Positions 36,140 through 45,189 of a stretch of DNA of 48,397 nucleotides are shown one piece after another. The stretch comes from Chitinimonas sp. BJB300 (GTDB lineage Bacteria > Pseudomonadota > Gammaproteobacteria > Burkholderiales > Chitinimonadaceae): contig NZ_PDZH01000017.1 of NCBI RefSeq assembly GCF_002735695.1, forward strand, positions 1-48,397. The letters run 5' to 3'. The translations under genes and the position numbers were made by a program. The notes beneath the pieces are model-generated. The model was not told the origin of the DNA, did no database searches, and saw nothing but the letters and a program-made list of their open reading frames with translations. The stretch's first letter is position 1. The number at the start of each line of letters is the position of its first letter.

Positions 36140-37426
36140 ATGAACATTCTCCTTATCGGCTCCGGTGGCCGCGAACACGCACTGGCCTGGAAAATTGCCC
36201 AATCGCCGCGTGTTGGCAAAGTCTTTGTGGCACCCGGTAATCCCGGTACGGCCCGCGAAGTAGGTCTAACGAATGTACCCATCACTGATATTGCTAAGTT
36301 GGTTGAATTCGCGAAACGAGAAAACGTCGCTCTAACCGTCGTCGGCCCAGAAGGCCCACTTGCGGCCGGTATTGTCGACGCCTTCCGCAATGCTGGCTTG
36401 AAAATATTTGGCCCGACCAAAGGTGCCGCACAACTTGAGTCATCGAAGTATTTCGCCAAGGCGTTCATGGCGCGGCATGGTATTCCAACCGCGCAGTACC
36501 AAACCTTTTCTAATGCTGCCCAAGCCCACGCCTATGTGGAAAACCGTGGCGCACCGATCGTAATCAAAGCGGATGGCTTGGCGGCAGGCAAGGGGGTGAT
36601 CGTAGCCATGTCTCTAGAGGAAGCTCATGCCGCAATCGACAGCATGCTGCTTGATAACAAAATGGGGGATGCTGGTGCACGCGTCGTTATTGAGGATTTT
36701 CTCAAAGGCGAAGAAGCCAGTTTTATCGTCATGGTCGATGGCAAGAATATACTGGCATTGGCCAGCAGTCAGGATCACAAACGACTCTTGGACAATGACG
36801 ACGGTCCAAACACAGGCGGGATGGGCGCTTATTCACCAGCACCGGTGGTAACCCCGGCAGTGCATGCTCGCGCTATGCGCGAAGTTATCGCCCCCACTAT
36901 CTCCGCGATGGCCAAAGATGGTCTCCCGTACACCGGCTTTCTCTATGCGGGCCTTATGGTCTCGGACGATGGTGCGGTCAATGTGGTCGAGTTTAATTGC
37001 CGCATGGGCGACCCGGAAACCCAACCCATCATGGCGCGGCTAAAGTCGGATTTGGTTGGTCTTTTAGAGCATGCAGTGAATGGCACGCTGGATGTAGCCG
37101 AGGCAGAGTGGGACCGCCGCGTGGCGCTAGGCGTTGTACTTGCTGCGGGCGGTTACCCCGAGTCTCCGCAGGTAGGAGATGTGATTCATGGGCTGCCAGC
37201 ACAGCAGGCCGAGGATGTCTTTGTTTTCCATGCGGGCACCGCCCAACAGGGCGGAGCCATCACTACCAGTGGCGGTAGGGTACTGTGCGTCACTGCGCTG
37301 GGTGACAGTGTCAAACAGGCTCAGAAGCTTGCCTATGATGTCATCAGCCAGATTCAATTCAACGGCATGCAATTTCGCCGTGATATTGGCTTTCGAGCTT
37401 TAGCTCGCAAACCAAACGGTAATTAG
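36140..37426 (+). CDS. purD: Phosphoribosylamine-glycine ligase (GARS)
   Basis: A 428-residue ATP-grasp enzyme that joins glycine to 5-phosphoribosylamine, the second step of purine synthesis. It opens MNILLIGSGGREHALAWKIAQS, has the VGPEGPLAAGIVD and LFGPTKGAAQLESSK-like segment (FGPTKGAAQLESSKYFAK), the ATP-grasp block IVIKADGLAAGKGVIVA, and the metal-binding FNCRMGDPETQPIM. Length is normal. GAGGTAAA stands close before the ATG. A repeat/palindrome and a likely promoter lie 55-130 nt upstream, so purD is probably transcribed separately from purH. A strong terminator follows. Confidence 0.97.
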   Translation: MNILLIGSGGREHALAWKIAQSPRVGKVFVAPGNPGTAREVGLTNVPITDIAKLVEFAKRENVALTVVGPEGPLAAGIVDAFRNAGLKIFGPTKGAAQLESSKYFAKAFMARHGIPTAQYQTFSNAAQAHAYVENRGAPIVIKADGLAAGKGVIVAMSLEEAHAAIDSMLLDNKMGDAGARVVIEDFLKGEEASFIVMVDGKNILALASSQDHKRLLDNDDGPNTGGMGAYSPAPVVTPAVHARAMREVIAPTISAMAKDGLPYTGFLYAGLMVSDDGAVNVVEFNCRMGDPETQPIMARLKSDLVGLLEHAVNGTLDVAEAEWDRRVALGVVLAAGGYPESPQVGDVIHGLPAQQAEDVFVFHAGTAQQGGAITTSGGRVLCVTALGDSVKQAQKLAYDVISQIQFNGMQFRRDIGFRALARKPNGN

Positions 37427-37435
37427 AGAAATTTC

Positions 37436-37464
37436 AAAGCCCTTGCAAGTCAGGGGCTTTTTTT
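37436..37464 (+). terminator. Intrinsic terminator after purD
   Basis: AAAGCCCTTG (37436-37445) pairs with CAGGGGCTTT (37451-37460, one G-U pair) around CAAGT, ending in seven T residues. It starts 10 nt after the purD stop. Confidence 0.85.
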
Positions 37465-37503
37465 AGCATCATGGCCCTACGAACGATGCCGATAGCATAG
37501 GGC

Positions 37504-37509
37504 TATAAT
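37504..37509 (+). promoter_or_regulatory. -10 element of the solute-binding protein gene
   Basis: A perfect TATAAT lies 43 nt before the GTG start, between the purD terminator and the gene. The -35 position (about 37481-37486, GAACGA) is poor. The element overlaps an in-frame upstream ATG (37508), which argues that translation does not begin there. Confidence 0.5.
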
Positions 37510-37552
37510 GCTTCTTGCGTTTTCAGCCCATCTCTACCTCTGGAGAATCACC

Positions 37553-38353
37553 GTGAAACTAAAGTTTCTGCTGTCCGCTATTCTAGGAATATCTTTGCTC
37601 GGAACAGCCCTGGCTGATGATCTTGATGAAATCAAGAAACGGGGTACCCTTGTGGTCGGTGTGACCTCTGATCCACCTTTCGCTCAGTTGGATACAAAAA
37701 AGCAGACCTACACTGGCTACGACGTGGACTTCGCCGTCGCCATTGCTAAGCAGATGGGTGTAAAGGTGCTGATTAAAGACATTAGTACTGCAGACCGCAT
37801 CCCCAAACTGCAGGCAAAAGATGTCGATGTGGTTATCGCCACGCTGACCAAAAACGCCGAACGCGAAAAGCTGATCGATTTCAGCTATGGCTACTTTGTC
37901 ACAGGCCAGAAATTTATCGTCCATAAAGGGAAAATCAAGGCCATTGAAGATCTAACCAATGCAACAATCGGTACGATTAGTGGTTCCACTTCAGAAAAAC
38001 AGTTACGCCGTGAAATGCCACACGCGAAAGTGGTACTGTTCCCTGGGCCCGATCAAGGCTTTGTAGCGCTTGGAAAAGGCGAAATCGATGCTTTCAGCAC
38101 CGATGAACCTATCCTGGCTGGCCTCTATAACAAGATGCCCAATAAGAACGATTTCGAAATTCCCAATGCATCTGTGTCACTTGAGGTATACGGCATTGGC
38201 ATGCGTAAAGGCGAAAAGCGCCTTGTCGACGAAGTTAACAAAATCATCGTAGGCATGGAGCAAACGGGCGAAGCAAGTAAGATATTTGAGCGCTGGTTTG
38301 GCCCAAATAGCACTATTCCTTTGACACGCTTGTTCAAGATAAATGCAAAGTAA
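37553..38353 (+). CDS. Periplasmic amino-acid-type solute-binding protein (SBP family 3)
   Basis: 266 residues from GTG 37553, chosen because GGAG lies 8 nt upstream and the signal peptide (KLKFLLSAILGISLLGTALA) starts there. The mature part has the family signatures IKKRGTLVVGVTSDPPFA, YTGYDVDFAVAIAKQMGV, the hinge LIDFSYGYFVTGQKFIVHKG and the late GKGEIDAFSTDEPIL. It probably binds a polar amino acid for an ABC importer. No permease or ATPase gene is adjacent, and it is bracketed by terminators, so it is an orphan that must use a transporter encoded elsewhere or act as a sensor. The exact ligand cannot be read from the sequence. Confidence 0.88.
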   Translation: MKLKFLLSAILGISLLGTALADDLDEIKKRGTLVVGVTSDPPFAQLDTKKQTYTGYDVDFAVAIAKQMGVKVLIKDISTADRIPKLQAKDVDVVIATLTKNAEREKLIDFSYGYFVTGQKFIVHKGKIKAIEDLTNATIGTISGSTSEKQLRREMPHAKVVLFPGPDQGFVALGKGEIDAFSTDEPILAGLYNKMPNKNDFEIPNASVSLEVYGIGMRKGEKRLVDEVNKIIVGMEQTGEASKIFERWFGPNSTIPLTRLFKINAK

Positions 38354-38366
38354 GTGGTATCCCCAC

Positions 38367-38400
38367 AAGCAAAAGCCCAACTAGGTTGGGCTTTTGCTTT
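38367..38400. terminator. Intrinsic terminator after the solute-binding protein gene
   Basis: AAGCAAAAGCCCAAC (38367-38381) pairs exactly with GTTGGGCTTTTGCTT (38385-38399) around TAG. T-rich on the right and A-rich on the left, it may act in both directions. Confidence 0.85.
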
Positions 38401-38491
38401 TAAAACCAAGTGTTTGTCGAACAAGCCTTTCTGGCTGAGAAGGCATGCACTGAGGTAAAATTCAGGTCCCTTCTTCGGCTCGTTTCCCCGC

Positions 38492-39745
38492 ATGTCGCTG
38501 TTTACCCTCGGCCTCAACTATGAGACTGCACCGATTTCTGTGCGGGAAAAGCTCGCTTTTGCACAGCATGAGCTTGGACCAGCAGTAGCCGAATTAGTGG
38601 CGATTCACGGTATCGGTGAAGCAGCGATCATTTCCACCTGTAATCGCACCGAACTGTATGCCACCGTAAAAGATGAAACATCCTTGTTAAGTTGGTTAGC
38701 GAAATCCCGCCAGCTTAAGTCCGAGGAAATAACGCCGTACTTATATCGCCTGCCCGATCGTGATGCCGTCCGGCATGTATTCCGTGTTGCAGCGGGATTA
38801 GATTCAATGGTGCTGGGAGAAACCCAAATCCTTGGGCAACTCAAAGATGCCGTACGTGAGGCACAGGAAGCGGGTGGACTTGGCTCTTCGTTGAATGGCT
38901 TATTCCAAAAAGCTTTCTCAGTTGCAAAGGAAGTCCGTACCGACACAGCCATTGGTGCCAATTCAATCTCCATGGCTGCAGCAGCAGTAAAATTGGCCGA
39001 ACGGCTATTTCCCGATATCGCCGACTTGCATGTCCTGTTTATTGGTGCGGGTGAAATGATCGAACTTTGCGCGACACACTTCGCGGCACGCAAACCAAGG
39101 CGTATGACGGTAGCGAACCGTACACTCGAACGAGGTCAAACATTAGCCAGCAGAATAGGCGGCGACGCCTTCACCCTGATTGAGTTACCAAATAGGCTGC
39201 CTCAATACGATATCGTTATCACCAGCACTGCCAGCCAATTGCCCATACTGGGTCTGGGTGCTATTGAGCGCGCGATCAAGGTACGCAAACATCGGCCTAT
39301 ATTCATGGTTGACTTGGCGGTACCGCGCGATGTGGAAAACGAGGTTGGCGCATTACCCGATGTCTACCTTTATACCGTCGATGACTTAGCTGAAGTAATA
39401 CGCCAGGGCCGCGAGGAACGGCAACAAGCCGTGGTTGAAGCAGATGTAATTATCGAACGGCATACCGAAGAATTCATGCAGTGGTTGGATAACCGCGCCT
39501 TGGTGCCAACCATACGAGCACTAAAAGACCAGGCAGAGCGACTACGTCGCCATGAGTTGGTACGCGCCAGCAAGTTGCTTGCCAAGGGTGAAAACCCCGC
39601 TGCCGTACTCGAATCGCTTTCCCTGAGTCTGAGTAAAAAATTTTTGCATGCCCCGCTGGCTGCGCTGAACCAAGCTGATGCAGGGCAACATGGCGACCTG
39701 ATAAATGCTGTCCGTCAGCTATACCATCTGCACGACGAGGAATAG
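38492..39745 (+). CDS. hemA: Glutamyl-tRNA reductase
   Basis: A 417-residue enzyme reducing Glu-tRNA-Glu to glutamate 1-semialdehyde, the first committed step of tetrapyrrole synthesis by the C5 route. It starts MSLFTLGLNYETAPISVREKLAF, the catalytic Cys is residue 50 (STCNRTELY), and VFRVAAGLDSMVLGETQILGQLK follows. The NADPH-binding domain includes FIGAGEMIELCATHF, and the dimerisation domain ends HLHDEE-like (YHLHDEE). TAAAAT at 38456-38461 is a possible -10 element about 30 nt upstream. prfA follows after 160 bp, the common hemA-prfA order. Confidence 0.97.
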   Translation: MSLFTLGLNYETAPISVREKLAFAQHELGPAVAELVAIHGIGEAAIISTCNRTELYATVKDETSLLSWLAKSRQLKSEEITPYLYRLPDRDAVRHVFRVAAGLDSMVLGETQILGQLKDAVREAQEAGGLGSSLNGLFQKAFSVAKEVRTDTAIGANSISMAAAAVKLAERLFPDIADLHVLFIGAGEMIELCATHFAARKPRRMTVANRTLERGQTLASRIGGDAFTLIELPNRLPQYDIVITSTASQLPILGLGAIERAIKVRKHRPIFMVDLAVPRDVENEVGALPDVYLYTVDDLAEVIRQGREERQQAVVEADVIIERHTEEFMQWLDNRALVPTIRALKDQAERLRRHELVRASKLLAKGENPAAVLESLSLSLSKKFLHAPLAALNQADAGQHGDLINAVRQLYHLHDEE

Positions 39746-39905
39746 CGATACCAACCATACCATGGCTTGATTTAGGGTAAGTTCGAGGCCAATACCCACC
39801 TAGCTAGACCTCGATATTGTCCACCCCACACGGCATTACGCCCCTAGCCGCTAACATACAAACAACATCGCGGCACAATCCGAACATCTACCAGCAGCAA
39901 ACACC

Positions 39906-40994
39906 ATGAAACCCAGCATCGCAAACAAACTCGCCCAACTAGCCGACCGGCTCGAAGAAGTCGGCCACCTGCTCGCCAGCGAGGAAGCCACCCGCGATAT
40001 GGACAGCTTTCGTAAGTTGAGTCGCGAGCATGCCGAGTTAACCCCGGTAGTCGAACTTTACCAGCGCTACTGCCAAACCGAAGCTGACTTGGCTACTGCA
40101 CGCGAAATGCTTGCGGACCCCGATATGAAAGAGCTCGCCGAAGCCGAATTGGTAGATGGTGCTGCCCGTATCGAAGCTCTGGGAATCGAACTACAGATGG
40201 CATTACTGCCTCGCGATCCCAACGACGAGCGCAACATCTACCTGGAAATCCGCGCGGGCACCGGCGGTGACGAATCAGCGCTGTTCGCAGCCGATTTATT
40301 TCGCATGTATAGCCGCTTCGCCGAGCGCAACCGCTGGCAGGTGGAGATTGTTTCCGCCTCCGAGAGCGATTTGGGCGGCTTCAAGGAAGTCATTGCGCGT
40401 ATTCAAGGCCAAGGGGCGTATTCGAAACTCAAATTTGAGAGCGGTGGCCATCGCGTTCAACGCGTACCCACAACAGAAACACAGGGACGTATCCATACCT
40501 CGGCGTGTACTGTTGCCGTCATGCCAGAAGCGGATGAACTGGAGGAAGTCAATATCAATGCCAGCGATATCCGTATTGATACCTTCCGCGCCAGCGGTGC
40601 CGGCGGCCAACATATCAACAAGACCGATTCAGCAATCCGTATTACTCACTTCCCCACCGGATTGGTCGTGGAATGCCAGGATGGCCGTTCCCAGCACCAG
40701 AACAAAGCCCGTGCCATGCAAGTTCTGGCTGCCCGCATCAAAGACAAACAAGAACGCGAAGCCCACGCCAAAGAAGCTGCTATACGCAAATCACTAGTAG
40801 GCTCTGGTGATCGTAGCGAACGGATTCGTACCTACAACTTTCCACAGGGCCGTATCACCGACCATCGTATCAATCTCACTCTATACAAACTCGATTACGC
40901 CATGGATGGTGATTTGTTCGAGTTGACCAATGCACTGGTAGCCGAGCATCAGGCCGAGCTATTGGCCGCCATGGCGGAGCAAGGTTCAATGTGA
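39906..40994 (+). CDS. prfA: Peptide chain release factor 1
   Basis: A 362-residue RF1 of normal length. The GGQ motif at 233-235 ([14 protein letters not shown]) promotes peptidyl-tRNA hydrolysis. The stop-codon-recognition region in domain 2 appears as [22 protein letters not shown], the PxT-type (VPTTE) motif of RF1, not the SPF motif of RF2. It terminates translation at UAA and UAG. prmC, which often follows prfA and methylates the GGQ glutamine, is not downstream here; a GGDEF/EAL gene is. Confidence 0.97.
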   Translation: MKPSIANKLAQLADRLEEVGHLLASEEATRDMDSFRKLSREHAELTPVVELYQRYCQTEADLATAREMLADPDMKELAEAELVDGAARIEALGIELQMALLPRDPNDERNIYLEIRAGTGGDESALFAADLFRMYSRFAERNRWQVEIVSASESDLGGFKEVIARIQGQGAYSKLKFESGGHRVQRVPTTETQGRIHTSACTVAVMPEADELEEVNINASDIRIDTFRASGAGGQHINKTDSAIRITHFPTGLVVECQDGRSQHQNKARAMQVLAARIKDKQEREAHAKEAAIRKSLVGSGDRSERIRTYNFPQGRITDHRINLTLYKLDYAMDGDLFELTNALVAEHQAELLAAMAEQGSM

Positions 40995-41332
40995 TCCAAA
41001 CGCCTGCTCAAAGCAAAGGACTTAAAAATTAAAGCACAGTACAGAAATCGGGATGCACTGTGGTACAGGTGCCCTAATGAAGAACGCGTAGTAAAACTAT
41101 TGAACCGTTCATATTCATAGTTTGGCCCCACAACAATAAACAAATCGGACCAAACGAGGTTTTATCCATTTCACAAACCTCGTGATACACATTGCTTAGC
41201 GCACAACACCTGAAGTCTTTCTGGGATACCTGGAAGACATATATGGCGTTTCCGCTTCAGATTCTCAACAGGTTCCTAGTAAACCCGGGGTTAGCGGTGC
41301 AACACAAAGCTATCTCTGAGTGGATTCACGTC
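40995..41332. other. Gap between prfA and the GGDEF/EAL gene
   Basis: 338 bp, if the downstream gene starts at 41333. The frame is open back to a TTG at 41192, but that extension lacks a clear ribosome site and precedes the natural signal sequence. No strong terminator or RNA gene was recognised. Confidence 0.4.
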
Positions 41333-43819
41333 ATGCGCCCTGTTTTTTCGCTTCGCAGCCTAGGCCTACTGCTGCTTACTGTGTTGGCACTGTTTGCTAA
41401 TTCAGCCGATAGCGCTATGCGCTATCGCTGTCTGCCTGATCAACCGGCTTGGAAAAGCCTGGAAGATGGCGGTCGATTCTACATGCTAGAAGGGGATCTC
41501 ACCAAAAAACAGCACTGTGAGATACACGTTAAGCTTAACGAGCATTACAGCCCGCGGTGGCTCACGTTAAAAGGCATAGTGCAGTCCACCATTACCAGCC
41601 TCTCCCCACATGCCGGCCAAGCGGCAGCTTCAGTGGTTTGGCGCAGTTCTCGCAGTGCAGGGCTAGCTCTGAATGCTCAGGGCGAAGCATTGGTGCAACT
41701 TTATGCGCACCTTCCCGTCCGCAGTGAAATCCAGGTACAGCTAGCCGACCCAACCACCTTTCTTGCCGAAGAGACTGTCGAAACCCAATTCCGCACCAGC
41801 TTGCTTTTCTTGCTGCTTTCCATGGGGATTGTGAGCGCCTTATTCGCCCGCGCCATGCGAGATAACATGATTGGCTGGTACAGCGGCTTCACACTCGCAG
41901 TTGCCGTTTTCTGGGCCATGCTCACCGGCCATGCCATCAGCCCCACTGAATTGGCATTGCGCTATCCCCTGTTCAGCCAAAATCTGTTATTGGCCAGCTA
42001 CGGATTTACCCTCTTTTTTGGGCTTCGCTTTTCAATCCAGTTTTGCAATCTGGCTCAGATCAGCCCCCGGCTGTATCGCTGCCAATTATCATTAAGTCTC
42101 CTGATACTGGGCTTGACCCTACTTGGTTTTGTACCAGCGCTGTTTCCGCTGGTTATCAATTACTTCAACCTCGTGGCGCTACTAACTCTGTTGGTAACTT
42201 TCCTACCCGGTTTGGTTTGTCTGGCTCGGCGAGATGGGCGTACCGGATGGCTTTATCTTGCCGGCTGGTCACCTGTCATTCTGACCTGGGTCAGCCTGTT
42301 ACTGTTGTCGGTGCCTCGCATGACCGGCAGTCCAATTTGGCTGGATCAATTGATAAGCCATTTGCAAGCGGCTGGATTTTTCCCCGACTGGTTACGCTCC
42401 CCTCTTAGCCGGCAAACAGCTCTGCTGGCGCAAGCCTGTATTTTTGCGCTGGCAGTGGCCAGTCGCACCGCTAAACTGAGAAAAAAACGCGAACAACAAG
42501 CCCTGATCGACAAAGCAACTCACTTACCCAATCGCGCCTGCTTCTTGCTGCGTGGCAATCAGATCTTGGCTCGGCACCCTCAGCAGCAGCATGCTTTGAT
42601 GATGTTTGAAATCGCTGATTTTTCCACCATCAACGGTACGCTGGGCTATGAGAGTGGAGACCAGGTACTGTATGAAGCAGGGCAACGCCTGAAACAACAA
42701 TTGGGTAAGGCGGTGTTGCTCGCACGTGTAGGCAACCGGCAATTTGCCGCTTTGCTGAACGAGCAACCTAGCGAGAATAATCTCGCAATACTAGCCAGCA
42801 GCCTAAGCCGTAAATCCTTCAGCGTTGCAGGCCAACCATTAGACATACGTTTACGGTGCGCCGGGGCTCATAATTCGCGGGAGAACACCGATCTGGAAGT
42901 CTTGATGCGGCAAGCAGAAATAGCGCTGGAAGCGGCGAAACAGGGGAAGCAATGTGCACGAATTTATCATCCCGGACTTGAGCGTGATCAGCTTTTCCAA
43001 CTTAGCTTGTTTTCAGCTATCCGTACCGCCATTGCGGAACGACAGCTAACGATCTTTCTGCAGCCCAAGGCTTTTAGCCAAACCGGCAAGATTAGTGGTG
43101 CAGAAGTACTGCTGCGTTGGCAACACCCAGAACATGGGTTGATCTCCCCTAACCAATTCCTGCCTTTTGCTGAAAAAACCGGCTTGATTGTGGAATTAAC
43201 CCGCTGGATGTTGGCGGAGGCACTGCAACTGGCTAAACAATGGCAGGAACAGGGATTAGACCTCTACCTTTCGTTGAATTTATCCGCCGCCGACCTAGCC
43301 GATCCAAACCTGCCTGTCTATATGGCCGAATTTCTGATCAACAGCCGCGCCGACCCAAAACTGCTGACATTGGAAATTACCGAAAGCGAGGTCATGCAAA
43401 ACCCGAAATTGGCTGTCAGCAGTATGCGGGCGTTGAATATATTGGGCTTTAAGCTTTCGCTGGATGATTTTGGCACGGGTAATTGCACCCTGGCTTATCT
43501 ACAGGATATGCCGGTCAGCGAGCTCAAGATCGATCGTTCTTTTGTCGCAAATGCCGGCCATAGCAAACGAGGGAAAATGCTATTGCAGTCGATTATTACT
43601 TTGGCGCAAACGTTGAGTCTGCACACTGTCGCAGAAGGCGTAGAAACTGCCGCTGAATGGGAAATGCTGTGTGAAGCAGGTTGCGATGAAATTCAGGGTT
43701 ATCTGCTTGCAGCACCGATGTCGGTAACGGATTTTGAAGCCTGGTTACCTACACACCAGCCATTCGAAAAATATCTGGGGACTATCGTTGATCACGCCAG
43801 GACGATAATACCTGCCTAG
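41333..43819 (+). CDS. Membrane 7TM protein with degenerate GGDEF and intact EAL domain (c-di-GMP phosphodiesterase)
   Basis: About 828 residues from ATG 41333, chosen because a signal sequence (SLRSLGLLLLTVLALFANS) starts there. A periplasmic beta domain is followed by about seven membrane spans (the 7TMR-DISM layout), then a GGDEF-like domain (LIDKATHLPNRACFLLRGN) whose active-site loop reads GNRQF at 467-471 in place of GGDEF, so cyclase activity is unlikely. The EAL domain keeps its key residues: Glu591 (the E of EVL) and SLNLSAADL, followed by LEITESE, LDDFGTGN, LKIDRSF, VAEGVET and the final Gln in EIQGYLL. It should degrade c-di-GMP in response to an envelope signal. It is a single gene, convergent with arfB. 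Confidence 0.85.
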   Translation: MRPVFSLRSLGLLLLTVLALFANSADSAMRYRCLPDQPAWKSLEDGGRFYMLEGDLTKKQHCEIHVKLNEHYSPRWLTLKGIVQSTITSLSPHAGQAAASVVWRSSRSAGLALNAQGEALVQLYAHLPVRSEIQVQLADPTTFLAEETVETQFRTSLLFLLLSMGIVSALFARAMRDNMIGWYSGFTLAVAVFWAMLTGHAISPTELALRYPLFSQNLLLASYGFTLFFGLRFSIQFCNLAQISPRLYRCQLSLSLLILGLTLLGFVPALFPLVINYFNLVALLTLLVTFLPGLVCLARRDGRTGWLYLAGWSPVILTWVSLLLLSVPRMTGSPIWLDQLISHLQAAGFFPDWLRSPLSRQTALLAQACIFALAVASRTAKLRKKREQQALIDKATHLPNRACFLLRGNQILARHPQQQHALMMFEIADFSTINGTLGYESGDQVLYEAGQRLKQQLGKAVLLARVGNRQFAALLNEQPSENNLAILASSLSRKSFSVAGQPLDIRLRCAGAHNSRENTDLEVLMRQAEIALEAAKQGKQCARIYHPGLERDQLFQLSLFSAIRTAIAERQLTIFLQPKAFSQTGKISGAEVLLRWQHPEHGLISPNQFLPFAEKTGLIVELTRWMLAEALQLAKQWQEQGLDLYLSLNLSAADLADPNLPVYMAEFLINSRADPKLLTLEITESEVMQNPKLAVSSMRALNILGFKLSLDDFGTGNCTLAYLQDMPVSELKIDRSFVANAGHSKRGKMLLQSIITLAQTLSLHTVAEGVETAAEWEMLCEAGCDEIQGYLLAAPMSVTDFEAWLPTHQPFEKYLGTIVDHARTIIPA

Positions 43820-43828
43820 AGGCGTACG

Positions 43829-44242
43829 CTAATCTTGCACTTTGCTCCGTAAGGCTTTGGTCTGCCCACGTAAGGCTTTCCCGGCAAGCCTGCGTTGCTT
43901 CGAACCATAACTAGGCTTACTCGCCTTACGCGGTTTATCAAGCTGTGTAACGTCATGCAGCAATACGTTCAATCTTGCTAACGCTGCGGCTTTGTTAAGT
44001 TCCAAGCTTCGATGCCCCTGGGCCTTGATAACAATGATCCCTGCTTTTGAAACGCGTCGTTCGTTTAGCGTTAACAGCGCAGTTTTAGCAAAGTCCGGCA
44101 GGGAAGAAGCACGAATATCAAAACGCAGAGGTACCGCGTTGGATACTTTATTCACATTCTGTCCACCGGGACCTTGCGCACGAATCATACTGAATACAAC
44201 CTCGGTTACAGAAATCTGCATACCTGTGGCGTCAGTAAACAT
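43829..44242 (-). CDS. arfB: Alternative ribosome-rescue peptidyl-tRNA hydrolase ArfB
   Basis: 137 residues from ATG 44242; the frame opens ten codons earlier (44272) and another ATG lies at 44221. The GGQ motif appears in IRAQGPGGQNVNKVSNAV, followed by LRFDIRASSLPD and GIIVIKAQGHRSLELNKAAALARL. The tail is basic (KPSYGSKQRRLAGKALRGQ), as needed to enter the empty mRNA channel of a stalled ribosome. It releases peptides from ribosomes lacking a stop codon, independently of codon recognition. The 44242 start gives a length close to E. coli YaeJ. The RIO kinase gene lies immediately upstream. Confidence 0.92.
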   Translation of the reverse strand: MFTDATGMQISVTEVVFSMIRAQGPGGQNVNKVSNAVPLRFDIRASSLPDFAKTALLTLNERRVSKAGIIVIKAQGHRSLELNKAAALARLNVLLHDVTQLDKPRKASKPSYGSKQRRLAGKALRGQTKALRSKVQD

Positions 44243-44277
44243 AGTGCTCTTTGCCTCACAGTTGCCCCGCAAAGGCT

Positions 44278-45132
44278 TTAGTTGTCGCGGGACTCGGCAA
44301 GGTAGCGACGGCGATCTTCTTCCTCTTTACGCACGGTTTCCACCTCTCGCAGCACTGCAGGTACATCGGCTGGGCGCGTATCACGCTTCACCCGTCCAGT
44401 TAGCACTGAATCCGGCGTCAATGTACCCGCCTGATAAAGCGCCCAGATTTCCTTACCGAACTCGGTTTTTGCCAGTGAAGGTGCAAATTGGCTGAAATAA
44501 GTACGCAAGTTATCCACATCGCGTTGCAACATCTGACCTGCGTTGTTGTTTCCTGCTGCATCTACTGCTTGTGGCAAATCGATAATTACCGGGCCATCTG
44601 CATCTACAAGGATGTTGTATTCGGACAAATCACCATGCACAACACCCGCACACAGCATCAGTATCACTTGCTGTAGCAACCGCTGGTGGTAATCAAGCGC
44701 CAATGCTTCGCTCATTTCCACATCATTCAAACGAGGTGCAGCATTACCGTTGGCATCCGTCAACAGCTCCATCAGCAATACACCTTCAAAGCAAATATAG
44801 GGCTCTGGAACACGTACACCAGCATGGGCCAACCGGTAAAGCGCATCAACTTCAGCAGTTTGCCAAGCTTCTTCCTGCACTTCACGGCCATATTTGCTGC
44901 CCTTGGCCATAGCACGCGCCTGACGGCTGTTTTTCACCTTACGGCCTTCTGTGTAGGCAGCTGCTTGCTTGAAGCTACGTTGATTAGCTTCCTTGTATAC
45001 CTTGGCGCAGCGTACTTCGTCGCCACAACGCACCACATATACCTTGGCTTCCTTACCGCTCATTAACTGACGCAGCACTTCGTCCACCAAGCCATCTTCA
45101 ATAAGGGGTTCTAATCTCTTCGGTGTCTTCAT
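44278..45132 (-). CDS. RIO1-family serine/threonine protein kinase
   Basis: A 284-residue protein with an atypical RIO kinase domain. The nucleotide loop SGKEAKVYVVRCGDEVRCAKV holds the Lys that contacts ATP, the catalytic loop is VVHGDLSEYNILVD, and the metal-binding Asp is in VIIDLPQAVD. The N-terminal KRLEPLIEDGLVDEVLRQL and the acidic/basic C-terminal tail are typical of bacterial RIO proteins (PA4780-like). In archaea and eukaryotes RIO1 acts in small-subunit ribosome maturation; the bacterial role is not well established. Its neighbours arfB and a SUV3-like RNA helicase are compatible with an RNA or ribosome theme, but that is inference. Confidence 0.88.
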   Translation of the reverse strand: MKTPKRLEPLIEDGLVDEVLRQLMSGKEAKVYVVRCGDEVRCAKVYKEANQRSFKQAAAYTEGRKVKNSRQARAMAKGSKYGREVQEEAWQTAEVDALYRLAHAGVRVPEPYICFEGVLLMELLTDANGNAAPRLNDVEMSEALALDYHQRLLQQVILMLCAGVVHGDLSEYNILVDADGPVIIDLPQAVDAAGNNNAGQMLQRDVDNLRTYFSQFAPSLAKTEFGKEIWALYQAGTLTPDSVLTGRVKRDTRPADVPAVLREVETVRKEEEDRRRYLAESRDN

Positions 45133-45189
45133 GCGGGTCTGGCTAATGGGGAAAGAGGAAAAATCATAAAAACCATTTCAAAACAGATA

